Positions 29,517 through 38,343 of a stretch of 64,000 bases of DNA are shown here, piece by piece. Position 1 is the first letter of the stretch; each line of letters starts with the position of its first letter. A program made the position numbers and the translations under genes. This stretch comes from Sphingorhabdus pulchriflava (lineage in GTDB: Bacteria; Pseudomonadota; Alphaproteobacteria; Sphingomonadales; Sphingomonadaceae), in assembly GCF_003367235.1 (NCBI RefSeq), contig NZ_QRGP01000001.1, forward strand, positions 992,001 to 1,056,000, written 5' to 3'. The notes under the pieces were generated by a model. That model was not told where the DNA came from and did no database searches. It saw only the letters and a program-made list of their open reading frames with translations.

Positions 29517-30403
29517 TGTTCAGGTGGTTGTGGGCGGTGAACCGCGGCAACCAATATGAATGATATGTACATTAGCAACATCCAGGCGCCCAATTTGGAC
29601 GGCGATACCAAGTGCCACCCTGCCTGCTGGGTTGGATAACTCCACGCCCGGGCAAAAGTTCCGATATTCTCTGCAAACCAGATGAAGGTTGCCACCAGAA
29701 ACAGGCCAACGAGCAACGGCATCCAACGATATTCGCGCCACACCCGGAACCAGATACGCGTCCGCCAGAATAACAGGCCCATGGCGGTAAAAAGAACCAG
29801 GCGGATGTCGGGCAACCAATGATGTGAGAAGAAATTGATATAGATCGCAACGCCCAAAACATAAGTGTGGATTGGCTTTGGGTAAGTCGAGAATCGGAAA
29901 TCGAATATGCGCCAAACACGCGCGATGTAGCTGCCGACCGCCGCGTACATGAAGCCTGAGAATAACGGCACTCCGCCGATTCGCAGCAATGAATCTTCAG
30001 GATAAATCCAGGAGCCGTGGGCTGTTTTGAACAATTCCATCACCGTTCCGACGATATGGAATATCAGAATGACCTTTGCTTCTTCCCATGTTTCCAATCG
30101 GAACAGCAGCATGGCAAGTTGAATTGCCAAGGCTGCAAGTGTCAGAAAGTCATATCGCGACAATTCTGCGTCATCAGGATACAGAAAATGTGTGGCCAGC
30201 AGCAACGCCAGCATCAGCCCGCCGAAAAGACAGGCCCAACCTTGTTTGAAGCCGAATAAAAGAAACTCATACACCCAAGCAGGCCAACCCGGCGCGGGTG
30301 TATATGCCTCAAGCTTGGCCCTGACCCGTGCGAAGCGGGTCGAGTTCAAGGGGATTATGAGATCAGTTCCCTTGGCGGCGTGCCATGAAAGCAAGCCGCT
30401 CAA
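29504..30403 (-). CDS. DUF817 integral membrane protein
   Basis: This protein of up to 299 residues has seven or eight predicted helices. Conserved segments include [75 protein letters not shown] and [18 protein letters not shown]. This matches DUF817, whose function is unknown. The conserved His, Trp and Glu residues in helices are reminiscent of membrane-bound metal or pigment enzymes (weak inference). The start is uncertain: the longest form begins at a TTG overlapping moxR by 41 bases, while TTG 30349 lies just after the moxR stop. It is probably in one transcript with moxR. Confidence 0.75.
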   Translation of the reverse strand: MSGLLSWHAAKGTDLIIPLNSTRFARVRAKLEAYTPAPGWPAWVYEFLLFGFKQGWACLFGGLMLALLLATHFLYPDDAELSRYDFLTLAALAIQLAMLLFRLETWEEAKVILIFHIVGTVMELFKTAHGSWIYPEDSLLRIGGVPLFSGFMYAAVGSYIARVWRIFDFRFSTYPKPIHTYVLGVAIYINFFSHHWLPDIRLVLFTAMGLLFWRTRIWFRVWREYRWMPLLVGLFLVATFIWFAENIGTFARAWSYPTQQAGWHLVSPSKLGAWMLLMYISFILVAAVHRPQPPEHQRM

Positions 30404-31208
30404 ATAGCATCACGTCCTGCTCGTTTTTCAGCAACGCACCATGCAAGGGAGGGATTGCCTTTGTCGGATCCCGATTTTGTAGGACGTCGAGTGGCATGTC
30501 TTCATGCAAAAGAAGCTTCAACCAATCAAGCAGTTCGCTGGTCGATGGCTTTTTCTTAAGGCCCGGTACCTCACGGATATCGTAGAAAATGTCCATGGCT
30601 TTTGACACAAGCATCTTTTGGATACCGGGGAAGTGGACGTCGATGATCGCCTGCATCGTCTCGCGGTCAGGGAATTTGATATAATGGAAGAAGCATCGGC
30701 GCAGAAACGCGTCAGGCAGTTCCTTTTCATTGTTCGATGTGATGACAACGATAGGACGCTCGATAGCCCTGACGGTTTCGTGCGTTTCGTAAACGTAAAA
30801 CTCCATCCGATCGAGTTCTTGAAGCAAATCGTTGGGGAACTCGATATCGGCCTTGTCAATTTCGTCGATCAACAAGACTGGTAGCTTTTCCGAAGTGAAC
30901 GCTTCCCACAATTTACCGCGCTTGATATAGTTGCGGATGTCGTGAACACGCTCGTCACCCAACTGACTGTCGCGCAAACGAGCAACCGCATCATATTCAT
31001 AAAGGCCCTGATGCGCCTTGGTGGTGGACTTGATGTTCCATTCGATCAACGGAGCATCCATGGCTTTGGCAATTTCCTGCGCCAAAACGGTTTTACCGGT
31101 GCCTGGCTCACCTTTGACAAGCAGCGGGCGGCGTAGCTTGACCGCGGCATTGACAGCCACTTTCAGATCGTCGGTAGCAACATAATTTTGGGTGCCGTCA
31201 AAGCGCAT
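30363..31208 (-). CDS. MoxR-family AAA+ ATPase
   Basis: A 281-residue AAA+ ATPase of the MoxR/CoxD type. Walker A is GEPGTGKT (residues 33-40), Walker B LLIDEIDKAD (113-122), sensor 1 VVITSNNEKELP, arginine finger LRRCFFHYI. These ATPases work with VWA proteins in cofactor insertion and assembly of metalloenzymes. The CoxE-like VWA protein at 26778-27959 is the likely partner. The ATG at 31208 lies 16 bases from a palindrome also found before that VWA gene. Confidence 0.92.
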   Translation of the reverse strand: MRFDGTQNYVATDDLKVAVNAAVKLRRPLLVKGEPGTGKTVLAQEIAKAMDAPLIEWNIKSTTKAHQGLYEYDAVARLRDSQLGDERVHDIRNYIKRGKLWEAFTSEKLPVLLIDEIDKADIEFPNDLLQELDRMEFYVYETHETVRAIERPIVVITSNNEKELPDAFLRRCFFHYIKFPDRETMQAIIDVHFPGIQKMLVSKAMDIFYDIREVPGLKKKPSTSELLDWLKLLLHEDMPLDVLQNRDPTKAIPPLHGALLKNEQDVMLFERLAFMARRQGN

Positions 31209-31224
31209 GGAAAATCCCCGAGAG

Positions 31225-31243
31225 TTAATCGTCTGATTAACTG
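31225..31243 (-). promoter_or_regulatory. Palindromic site CAGTTAAT-N6-ATTAA upstream of moxR-like gene
   Basis: On the minus strand the site reads CAGTTAAT-CAGACG-ATTAA, with perfect outer arms and an unrelated 6-base centre. It ends 16 bases before the moxR ATG. A further TTAAC lies directly upstream (to 31247). It has the same arms, spacing and orientation as the site at 27986-28004. Confidence 0.55.
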
Positions 31244-31289
31244 TTAAGGAGCGACGGCCCGCAACGCAATAAGGGATTTTGCTAAATGC

Positions 31290-31985
31290 TTACTCTGCCA
31301 ATATGGCTTGGTGGCGCGTTGAGATAAGCTGCCAAAGGCCTTTTTGTTGCGCCAGCATCTGCTCGCAGCCGAACAGCATCGCACGTTGTGCGGTTGCGGA
31401 GCTTGCCAGATCGCTCACCAACGACAGGCTATTTTGTGGATCGGGCAATGCGCACGGCGGTGCTTCTATCCCAAGAGAAATGGCTACTCTGTCCAATAAC
31501 GGGCGCGTTGCCTGCCAATCCAGGACAAAGGCTACTGCAGCGCCGACCGCAGTGCCTTTGCGGTCAGAAGTTGCAAGCATGGTAATGCTGCGCGATTGCC
31601 CTTCGACAACAGTATTGACCCTATCCTGTCCTACATGCCTGTGGACCGGGCCGGCTGCGACGGTCAGCTGGTTCAGATATTTGCGTTCAAATGCAAAGGC
31701 ATCGATCGACTGGACGAGCCAGTCGCGCGCTTCCTGCTCGATAATTTTTGTGGCGGCATGATCGACTATTCCAGGGTGGCGACCATGCGTTACGTTCAGG
31801 AAATGGGCAATGTCTGCCTTCAGGGCAGGGCGGCTGATTTTGACCGCCGACCGTAAGTCAGTGCCATAAGCGCTTTTGTCCAAAAAATTGGCTAGCGGGC
31901 ATGTAATGGGCAGACTTCCTTGCGCAGCAACAACTTCGGCGAATTGCGTCCCGAAATTTGCGCTATTTGCGACGGTTTGCAGCAT
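31290..31985 (-). CDS. Hypothetical protein
   Basis: 231 residues, no signal peptide and no transmembrane helix. It appears mainly helical, with DWLVQSIDAFAFERKYLNQL, GPVHRHVGQDRVNTVVEGQ and a C-terminal FGCEQMLAQQKGLWQLISTR. I recognise no catalytic motif. It lies between rpoD and moxR on the same strand, about 80 bases upstream of the moxR start, but a terminator-like hairpin separates it from rpoD. Codon use looks like its neighbours. Confidence 0.65.
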   Translation of the reverse strand: MLQTVANSANFGTQFAEVVAAQGSLPITCPLANFLDKSAYGTDLRSAVKISRPALKADIAHFLNVTHGRHPGIVDHAATKIIEQEARDWLVQSIDAFAFERKYLNQLTVAAGPVHRHVGQDRVNTVVEGQSRSITMLATSDRKGTAVGAAVAFVLDWQATRPLLDRVAISLGIEAPPCALPDPQNSLSLVSDLASSATAQRAMLFGCEQMLAQQKGLWQLISTRHQAILAE

Positions 31986-32063
31986 GCCTTACTCCGGTCC
32001 AGAACGTCGAAATGACGTTGGCTTCTTCGGGCGGTAGCAAAAAGATATAAATGCAAAGTTTAC

Positions 32064-32087
32064 GCGGAGCTATTTTACAAGCTCCGC
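32064..32087 (-). terminator. Hairpin downstream of rpoD
   Basis: GCGGAGCT-ATTTTACA-AGCTCCGC is a perfect 8-base stem with an 8-base loop, beginning 12 bases past the rpoD stop on the minus strand. The following tract (GTAAACTTTGCATTT) is only partly T-rich. It is the likely end of the yqeY-dnaG-rpoD transcript. Confidence 0.65.
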
Positions 32088-32099
32088 ATAATCAAGCAG

Positions 32100-34127
32100 T
32101 TATTGGTCGAGGAAGGACCGCATCTTGCGGCTGCGGCTGGGGTGCTTCAGTTTGCGCAGCGCTTTTGCTTCGATCTGGCGGATACGTTCGCGCGTAACCG
32201 AGAATTGCTGGCCGACCTCTTCAAGCGTGTGGTCGGTGTTCATACCGATACCAAAACGCATACGCAGCACACGTTCCTCGCGCGGCGTAAGCGAGGCCAA
32301 CACGCGTGTGACCGTTTCCTTCAAATTCGCCTGAATGGCTGCATCGACGGGAATGATCGCGTTTTTGTCTTCGATGAAATCGCCAAGATGCGAGTCTTCT
32401 TCGTCACCGATCGGCGTTTCGAGCGAAATCGGCTCCTTGGCGATCTTCATCACCTTGCGAACCTTTTCCAGCGGCATCGACAGGCGTTCTGCCATTTCCT
32501 CAGGAGTCGGTTCGCGGCCCTGTTCGTGCAGGAACTGGCGGCTAGTGCGCACAAGCTTGTTGATCGTTTCGATCATGTGCACCGGAATACGTATGGTGCG
32601 CGCTTGATCCGCAATTGAGCGCGTGATCGCCTGCCTGATCCACCAGGTGGCGTAGGTGCTGAACTTGTATCCACGGCGATACTCGAATTTATCGACCGCC
32701 TTCATCAAGCCGATATTGCCTTCCTGAATGAGGTCGAGGAACTGCAGGCCACGATTGGTGTATTTCTTGGCGATGGAAATCACGAGGCGCAGATTGGCCT
32801 CGACCATTTCTTTCTTCGCAATGCGGGCCTCGCGTTCGCCTTTTTGTACCATATTCACAATGCGGCGGAATTCGTTGAGGCTCATGCCCGTATTCGCAGC
32901 GATATCAGAGATTTCACCGCGAATACGTTCTACTGCATCGACTTCGTTCTCAGCAAATTTTGCCCACTTCTTGTCGAGCGCAGCAACGCTTTCAAGCCAA
33001 CCCTCATCGAGTTCATGGCCCATATAGCGATCGAGGAAGTCCTTGCGCGGCACTTTATGGCGCTCGGCGAGACGCAGCATCTGGCCGCCCAGCGCAGTAA
33101 GGCGACGGTTGAATGAATAGAGCTGGTCAACCAGATATTCGATCTTGTTGGCGTGGAACTGCACGCTTTCAACTTCCGCTGTCAGGTCTTCGCGCAGCTT
33201 CTGGTACTTATTTTCGGAGTTTTTGGAGAACTCGCCACTCGTTGCCATCGCGATCATGCGGTCGTTCTGGATCTTGGAAAACTGTTTGAACAGGCTGGCA
33301 ATCGTCGCAAAGCGTTCGAGCGCTGCCGGTTTTAGAGCCTCTTCCATCTGTGCGAGGCTGAGGGTGTTGTCTTCCTCTTCCTCTTCAACCGGGCGCGCAC
33401 GACGTTCGGTCATGTCGTCTTCATCTTCGTCGGCGCTCTGCTCTTCCTCGATATCTTCCTCTTCCTTGTAGGACGGGCCTGCAGTCGCCTCGCTGATTTC
33501 GCCGTCGCCTTCATCCTCACCATCTTCGGTCAAGTTCTCGGGGGCGGGTTCTTTCGATAGCATCGCGTCGAGATCAAGAATCTCGCGCAACTGCATTTCG
33601 CCATTGTTCAGTGCGTTCGACCATTCGATAATCGCGTGAAAAGTGATAGGGCTTTCGCACAGCCCGAGAATCATGGTGTCCCGGCCGGCCTCGATGCGCT
33701 TGGCGATCGCGATTTCACCTTCGCGGCTCAGCAGTTCGACCGCGCCCATTTCGCGCAGATACATCCGCACCGGATCGTCTGTGCGATCGCCAGTGCCGGT
33801 CTTCTTGACCGTTGAAGTCAGCGAGCGTGGGTCGTTTTCAGAGATGTGATCGACGGTTTCGGTGTCTTCTTCTTCGCGCTCCTCGCCATCTTCACCGGCT
33901 TCATCGCTTTCGACGATTTGTACTCCCATGTCGTTGATGGCCGACATTACGTCTTCGATCTGCTCAGACGACATCTGGTCTTGGGGCAGTGCCTCGTTCA
34001 ATTCGTCATAGGTCAGATAGCCACGACGTTTCGCTTTCGCGAGCAGCTTTTTCACCTGTGCGTCGTTGAGGTCGATCAGCGGTGCATCGCCGCCGGCACC
34101 GTCTTCCATATCGGGTTGCGTAGCCAA
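32100..34127 (-). CDS. rpoD: RNA polymerase primary sigma factor RpoD
   Basis: The housekeeping sigma-70, 675 residues. Region 1.1 is [20 protein letters not shown], region 1.2 [20 protein letters not shown], then a long non-conserved acidic insertion (about residues 190-250, rich in Glu/Asp). Region 2 has [20 protein letters not shown] and [17 protein letters not shown], and region 4 has [20 protein letters not shown]. It probably starts at TTG 34127 with AGGA close upstream. It lies 21 bases after dnaG in the classical macromolecular-synthesis order. Confidence 0.97.
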   Translation of the reverse strand: MATQPDMEDGAGGDAPLIDLNDAQVKKLLAKAKRRGYLTYDELNEALPQDQMSSEQIEDVMSAINDMGVQIVESDEAGEDGEEREEEDTETVDHISENDPRSLTSTVKKTGTGDRTDDPVRMYLREMGAVELLSREGEIAIAKRIEAGRDTMILGLCESPITFHAIIEWSNALNNGEMQLREILDLDAMLSKEPAPENLTEDGEDEGDGEISEATAGPSYKEEEDIEEEQSADEDEDDMTERRARPVEEEEEDNTLSLAQMEEALKPAALERFATIASLFKQFSKIQNDRMIAMATSGEFSKNSENKYQKLREDLTAEVESVQFHANKIEYLVDQLYSFNRRLTALGGQMLRLAERHKVPRKDFLDRYMGHELDEGWLESVAALDKKWAKFAENEVDAVERIRGEISDIAANTGMSLNEFRRIVNMVQKGEREARIAKKEMVEANLRLVISIAKKYTNRGLQFLDLIQEGNIGLMKAVDKFEYRRGYKFSTYATWWIRQAITRSIADQARTIRIPVHMIETINKLVRTSRQFLHEQGREPTPEEMAERLSMPLEKVRKVMKIAKEPISLETPIGDEEDSHLGDFIEDKNAIIPVDAAIQANLKETVTRVLASLTPREERVLRMRFGIGMNTDHTLEEVGQQFSVTRERIRQIEAKALRKLKHPSRSRKMRSFLDQ

Positions 34128-34148
34128 GTTCCTGTTTCCCCGTTGCTT

Positions 34149-36002
34149 TTACAAAACGTCTTCGCGCTGCAACAGCGCAGCCAGACGCGTGTCGAATTCC
34201 TGCTTTTCCTGTCGCAGCCGCTGTTGCTCGGCGTAATTGGCTTCAGTGAGATCGGTGCTCGCCAATTCGGTTGCCCTTTGCAGTGCTGCTTCCAACTCGG
34301 GCCGCTGCTTCATCAACCGGATTGCTTCGTCCAGCTGCCTGAAGGCTTTTGCCCCAGCCAGTTCCTCGCTGCCTGATTGACGGTTGAAGGCAAATGCCGT
34401 TCCGCCACTCTGCAACAAGGCTTGCGCCATATTATACAGATCGTCCCCTAATATGGTAAGCAATGCCGTACTATCAAGTGTTTCTTTGCCGCTTCCGATC
34501 ATTGCCGAATCGAGCATAGCCGAAAGCAGCCGGGCATAGCCCGGATCGCGTGGCGTAAAGTCCGTCAACGCTTCCTGATGGCGTAGGATTTGTGAGGGAT
34601 CGCGCAAAAGAGCCGCGAGAATTTCGCGCACCAAAATGTCGCTACCCTGATTGCCGATAGCTCTGGCATCGGCGGTCAAGGGTGGCGGCGCGTTGGGCCG
34701 CCATGGACCTCGCTTGCCTGAGAATTGGCGTTGCGGTGGAGAGCTGCGTGCAAACAGCGCATCAAAACGCTCCCGAAATGCGTCGGCATAGTGGTGGCGG
34801 ATTTCTGCATCGGCGATATTCGCAACATGCAGCCCTAGCCGTTGTTTGAAACCAGCTCGGTCCTCTGGCGTGGCGACCGGCTCTGCGGCCAGTTCGATCT
34901 TCCAGATGCGCTCAACCAGCGGCTCGGACTTGTCGAGCAGCTCGGCAAAAGCGCGCGGACCAGCACTGCGCACCAGATCATCGGGGTCCTGACCTTCGGG
35001 CAGGGTCACAAATTCAAGGCTGTGACCCGGCTTCAGTCCTCCCAAAGCGCGTTGTGCCGCACGGAAGGCGGCTTTCTGTCCGGCGGCATCGCCATCGAAG
35101 CAGAGCAGGGGCTTTGGCACCATCCGCCACAGCATCGTGATTTGCTGCTCGGTCAGTGCGGTTCCCAAGGGAGCGACCGCCTCGTCAAATCCGGCCTGGG
35201 CAAGGGCGATGGCGTCCATATAGCCTTCAACCACGATAACCCGCCCCGAAGCGCGTGAGGCGGCTGAAGCCTTGTCCAGATTATAAAGCGTGCGCCCCTT
35301 GTCGAACAAAGGCGTGTCGGGCGAGTTCAGATATTTGGGTTCGCCCGCGCCCAATATGCGTCCACCAAAAGCGATTACCCGTCCGCGCGGATCGCGGATC
35401 GGGATCATCAGGCGACCGCGGAAACGGTCATAAGGCTCCTTGCCCTCGACCGAGATCAACAGGCCTGCCTCGACCAGCTTGTCGTCGCCGAAATGCTTGA
35501 GCGCCTCTTTCAGTTTGCCCCGGCTGTCCGGTGCAAAGCCTATGCCGAATGTCTTGATCGTTTCCGGCTTCAATCCGCGCCGTTCACAATAGGCGCGGGC
35601 TTCTGCTCCCTCCAACCCCTGGAATTGCGCGACAAACCAATCCTGCGCTGCCGCCATGACGTCATATAGCGTGTTGGCGCGTTCGGCTTTAGCCGCGGCT
35701 TTCGGGTCGGCTGCGGGAACCTGCATGCCTGCGGCATCTGCCAGTTCCTTCACTGCATCCATGAAGCTCAGTCCACGCTGGTCGGTCATCCAGCGGATAG
35801 CGTCGCCATGGGCGCTGCAGCCGAAGCAGTGGTAGAAGCCCTTTTCATCGTTGATCGTGAAACTGGGCGTCTTCTCATTATGGAAAGGGCAACAGGCCTT
35901 AAACTCGCGCCCCGCCTTGGTCACCTTGATGCTACGGCCGATAAGCGCGGAAAGCGTGGTCCGCGCGCGCAGTTCATCCAGCCATTGCGGAGTGAGGGTC
36001 AT
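34149..36002 (-). CDS. dnaG: DNA primase DnaG
   Basis: DnaG makes the RNA primers for replication. At 617 residues it has the zinc-binding CHC2 domain (Cys38, His41, Cys59, Cys62 in CPFHNEKTPSF and YHCFGC), the RNA-polymerase/TOPRIM core (IVVEGYMDAIALAQAG with the catalytic Glu, and LLCFDGDAAGQKAA with the Asp-x-Asp) and a less conserved DnaB-binding C-terminus. It follows yqeY by 12 bases and precedes rpoD. Confidence 0.97.
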   Translation of the reverse strand: MTLTPQWLDELRARTTLSALIGRSIKVTKAGREFKACCPFHNEKTPSFTINDEKGFYHCFGCSAHGDAIRWMTDQRGLSFMDAVKELADAAGMQVPAADPKAAAKAERANTLYDVMAAAQDWFVAQFQGLEGAEARAYCERRGLKPETIKTFGIGFAPDSRGKLKEALKHFGDDKLVEAGLLISVEGKEPYDRFRGRLMIPIRDPRGRVIAFGGRILGAGEPKYLNSPDTPLFDKGRTLYNLDKASAASRASGRVIVVEGYMDAIALAQAGFDEAVAPLGTALTEQQITMLWRMVPKPLLCFDGDAAGQKAAFRAAQRALGGLKPGHSLEFVTLPEGQDPDDLVRSAGPRAFAELLDKSEPLVERIWKIELAAEPVATPEDRAGFKQRLGLHVANIADAEIRHHYADAFRERFDALFARSSPPQRQFSGKRGPWRPNAPPPLTADARAIGNQGSDILVREILAALLRDPSQILRHQEALTDFTPRDPGYARLLSAMLDSAMIGSGKETLDSTALLTILGDDLYNMAQALLQSGGTAFAFNRQSGSEELAGAKAFRQLDEAIRLMKQRPELEAALQRATELASTDLTEANYAEQQRLRQEKQEFDTRLAALLQREDVL

Positions 36003-36014
36003 CGAACCCCTATG

Positions 36015-36467
36015 TCAGGAAAGCGCGGCCTTCACCAGCGCGCTTGCCTTGCTCATATCGAGCTGCGTGCCGTGGCGTTCCTTGAGGGTGGCCATGACGC
36101 GGCCCATATCCTTGACCGAGCTTGCGCCCAGTTCAGCTTTGATCGCTTCTATTGCCGCGCTGGTATCTGCCTCGCTCATTTGGGCAGGCAGGAAAGTCTC
36201 GATAACCGCCAACTCCGCCTTTTCGACATCCGCCAGTTCCTGACGGCTGCCCTGTTCATACAGCGAAATCGATTCGCGGCGCTGCTTGACCATTTTCTGG
36301 AGCACTTCGACGACCACGGCGTCGTCATCCGCCGGGGCAGACTGTGTACGCAGCTCGATGTCGCGGTCTTTCAGCTTGGCCAAGATCAAGCGAACAGCCG
36401 CCAAACGGTCTTTCTCGCCAGCCTTCATTGCGGCGATCTGGGCCGCCTTTATGTCATCTCGAATCAT
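36015..36467 (-). CDS. GatB/YqeY domain protein
   Basis: 150 residues from ATG 36467 (MIRDDIKAAQIAAMKAGEKD); the upstream in-frame extension is unsupported. The YqeY family shares the C-terminal domain of GatB, the tRNA-dependent amidotransferase subunit, and probably binds tRNA, but its role is undefined. Typical blocks are RLAAVRLILAKLKDRDIE, RRESISLYEQGSRQELA and EIEVIETFLPAQMSE-like ELAVIETFLPAQMSE. In alphaproteobacteria it commonly takes the place of rpsU before dnaG-rpoD. Confidence 0.92.
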   Translation of the reverse strand: MIRDDIKAAQIAAMKAGEKDRLAAVRLILAKLKDRDIELRTQSAPADDDAVVVEVLQKMVKQRRESISLYEQGSRQELADVEKAELAVIETFLPAQMSEADTSAAIEAIKAELGASSVKDMGRVMATLKERHGTQLDMSKASALVKAALS

Positions 36468-36609
36468 GTTCCGATTTCTTTGAAAAAGTGGAAGCAGCCC
36501 TCTTAGCCACAACTTTCCGATTTTAATAGATTGACCTTGCGGCGGCTCGTCTCTAGGCGCGGTGCCTTAGCGACATCGCCAGAAACACTATTGAAAAAGG
36601 ACCGCCACC

Positions 36610-37788
36610 ATGGCTGACCCTACCACTACGCGCGCGCCCACCGGAGCGACAGGCGTATTGGTTTTGGCCAGTGGAGAGGTGATCTGGGGTAGGGGCTTTG
36701 GCGCAGAGGGTAGCGCGGTAGGCGAAGTCTGCTTCAATACCGCGATGACCGGCTATCAGGAAGTGATGACCGACCCGAGCTATGCCGGGCAGATCATCAA
36801 CTTCACATTCCCGCATATCGGCAATGTCGGCACCAACCCCGAGGATATAGAGGCGACCAACCCGCATGCCTTGGGTGCCATCGTGCGGCAAGATGTCACC
36901 AGCCCCTCCAATTTCCGCGCGACGCAGCATTTCCGCGACTGGATGGCCGCAAATGGCCGGATCGGGCTTTCGGGCATTGATACCCGCGCGCTGACCCGGC
37001 TGATCCGCCTGAAAGGCGCGCCCAATGCGGTGATTGCGCATAGTGCCGATGGCAAGTTCGACATCCCCGCCTTGCTGGCGCAGGCAAAGGCCTGGCCGGG
37101 GCTGGAGGGGATGGATCTGGCGAAAGATGTTACCACCTTGCAGACCTATAGCTGGGAGGATGGGCTTTGGAAGCTGGGGCAGGGTTATGCCACAAAAGCT
37201 GACAAACCTGACCTATGTTCCGCCAAGCGGCCAAAAGTCGTTGCCATTGATTATGGTATAAAACGCAATATATTGCGGAACTTAGTTGATACTGGTTGCG
37301 AAGTAACCGTCGTCCCCGCGACCGCGAGCTTTGACGAGATCATGGCGCATCAGCCCGATGGCCTGTTCCTTTCCAACGGCCCCGGCGATCCGGCGGCGAC
37401 GGGGGTTTATTCGGTGCCCGTCATCAAGGCTTGGCTCGAAACCAAAAAGCCGCTGTTTGGCATCTGCCTTGGCCACCAGATGCTCGCGCTCGCGGTGGGT
37501 GCGAAGACCGAAAAGATGCATCAGGGCCACCGCGGCGCGAACCATCCGGTGAAGCGGCTTTCTGACGGTGCGGTAGAGATTACCAGCATGAACCACGGCT
37601 TTGCGGTGAATGCGGAGACCTTGCCCGCCAACGCCCGCGCAACGCACACCAGCCTGTTCGACGGCAGCAATTGCGGTTTTGAACTCACCGACCAGCCCGC
37701 CTTCAGCGTACAATACCACCCCGAAGCAAGCCCCGGCCCGCAGGACAGCCATTATCTCTTTGAGAAATTTGCGGGGATGATGGCGTGA
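36610..37788 (+). CDS. carA: Carbamoyl-phosphate synthase small subunit
   Basis: The glutamine-hydrolysing subunit that feeds ammonia to CarB for arginine and pyrimidine synthesis. The 392 residues include the N-terminal CarA domain (GEVCFNTAMTGYQEVMTDPS) and a class I amidotransferase with nucleophile Cys in GICLGHQMLAL, plus FSVQYHPEASPGP with His and Glu of the triad. AAGGA precedes the ATG. It is divergent from yqeY; TTGACC at 36531 could be part of its promoter, but the -10 is poor. Unusually, a gene on the opposite strand separates it from carB. Confidence 0.97.
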   Translation: MADPTTTRAPTGATGVLVLASGEVIWGRGFGAEGSAVGEVCFNTAMTGYQEVMTDPSYAGQIINFTFPHIGNVGTNPEDIEATNPHALGAIVRQDVTSPSNFRATQHFRDWMAANGRIGLSGIDTRALTRLIRLKGAPNAVIAHSADGKFDIPALLAQAKAWPGLEGMDLAKDVTTLQTYSWEDGLWKLGQGYATKADKPDLCSAKRPKVVAIDYGIKRNILRNLVDTGCEVTVVPATASFDEIMAHQPDGLFLSNGPGDPAATGVYSVPVIKAWLETKKPLFGICLGHQMLALAVGAKTEKMHQGHRGANHPVKRLSDGAVEITSMNHGFAVNAETLPANARATHTSLFDGSNCGFELTDQPAFSVQYHPEASPGPQDSHYLFEKFAGMMA

Positions 37789-37791
37789 CGC

Positions 37792-38313
37792 TCAAAGGTC
37801 GGAAAAAACGGCGTTCGCTTCGTGGAAGGCACGGAACAAATGCCTGACCAAATACAATCTAGTGTTACCCCAAAATATGGCGATATCGTCGTGATAGTCG
37901 CACTCGAGTGCCGTTCCATTGATGAACATGGCTTGCGGGCTGTATCCAGATATAACGCAAAAAGTGAACTTGTTGTTCTCGAATATTCTTTTGCCGCTAG
38001 GAACGTGGCAGGATGCATTTCGGCAATCGTTGATCAAATCTGTAATGTCCTTCGCTTTCGCCGACTGAGGAATGTCGTCAGTAAAAGTGACTCTCAAGTT
38101 CTTTTTTGCCGCCTTTTGAAGCACGTCGTTCAGTTCGATAAGAACTTGGGTGATGCACGGTTGAAAATAAGGGCTTCTGCCATCAATCGGGTTGAAAATC
38201 GGGCTTTCGAAAATTCTTTTAATGATCATCAAGGACGTTTCAGCGTCGCGGTCACCGTAATCGGCCGGATTATCAACAGTTTTTCTCATATCAGATTCCG
38301 TTTGTTTCGGCAT
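37792..38313 (-). CDS. Putative HEPN-motif protein inserted between carA and carB
   Basis: 173 residues from ATG 38313, read against carA and carB. The helical segment DITDLINDCRNASCHVPSGK carries RNASCH (Arg98-His103), which fits the R-x4-6-H motif of HEPN RNases, with the usual polar residue after Arg. The preceding helix QPCITQVLIELNDVLQKAAK and a C-terminal helix LYLVRHLFRAFHEAN fit a HEPN-like bundle. The DNA is visibly more AT-rich than the flanking car genes, suggesting acquisition. HEPN proteins are frequent RNase toxins or phage-defence effectors, but no antitoxin or partner is visible. Homology is inferred from the motif alone. Confidence 0.6.
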   Translation of the reverse strand: MPKQTESDMRKTVDNPADYGDRDAETSLMIIKRIFESPIFNPIDGRSPYFQPCITQVLIELNDVLQKAAKKNLRVTFTDDIPQSAKAKDITDLINDCRNASCHVPSGKRIFENNKFTFCVISGYSPQAMFINGTALECDYHDDIAIFWGNTRLYLVRHLFRAFHEANAVFSDL

Positions 38314-38343
38314 CAAACTTTAAGAACATGGGGTTTTTAAGCA

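Noticed and set aside
32103-34376. Several plus-strand open frames opposite rpoD and dnaG
   Set aside because: All are antisense to well-conserved genes and rich in Arg/Ser, a common shadow pattern.
37822-38340. 172-codon plus-strand open frame across the carA-carB gap
   Set aside because: It would fit the strand of the car genes, but the minus-strand frame carries the coherent HEPN-like motif and helical pattern; this one shows none.
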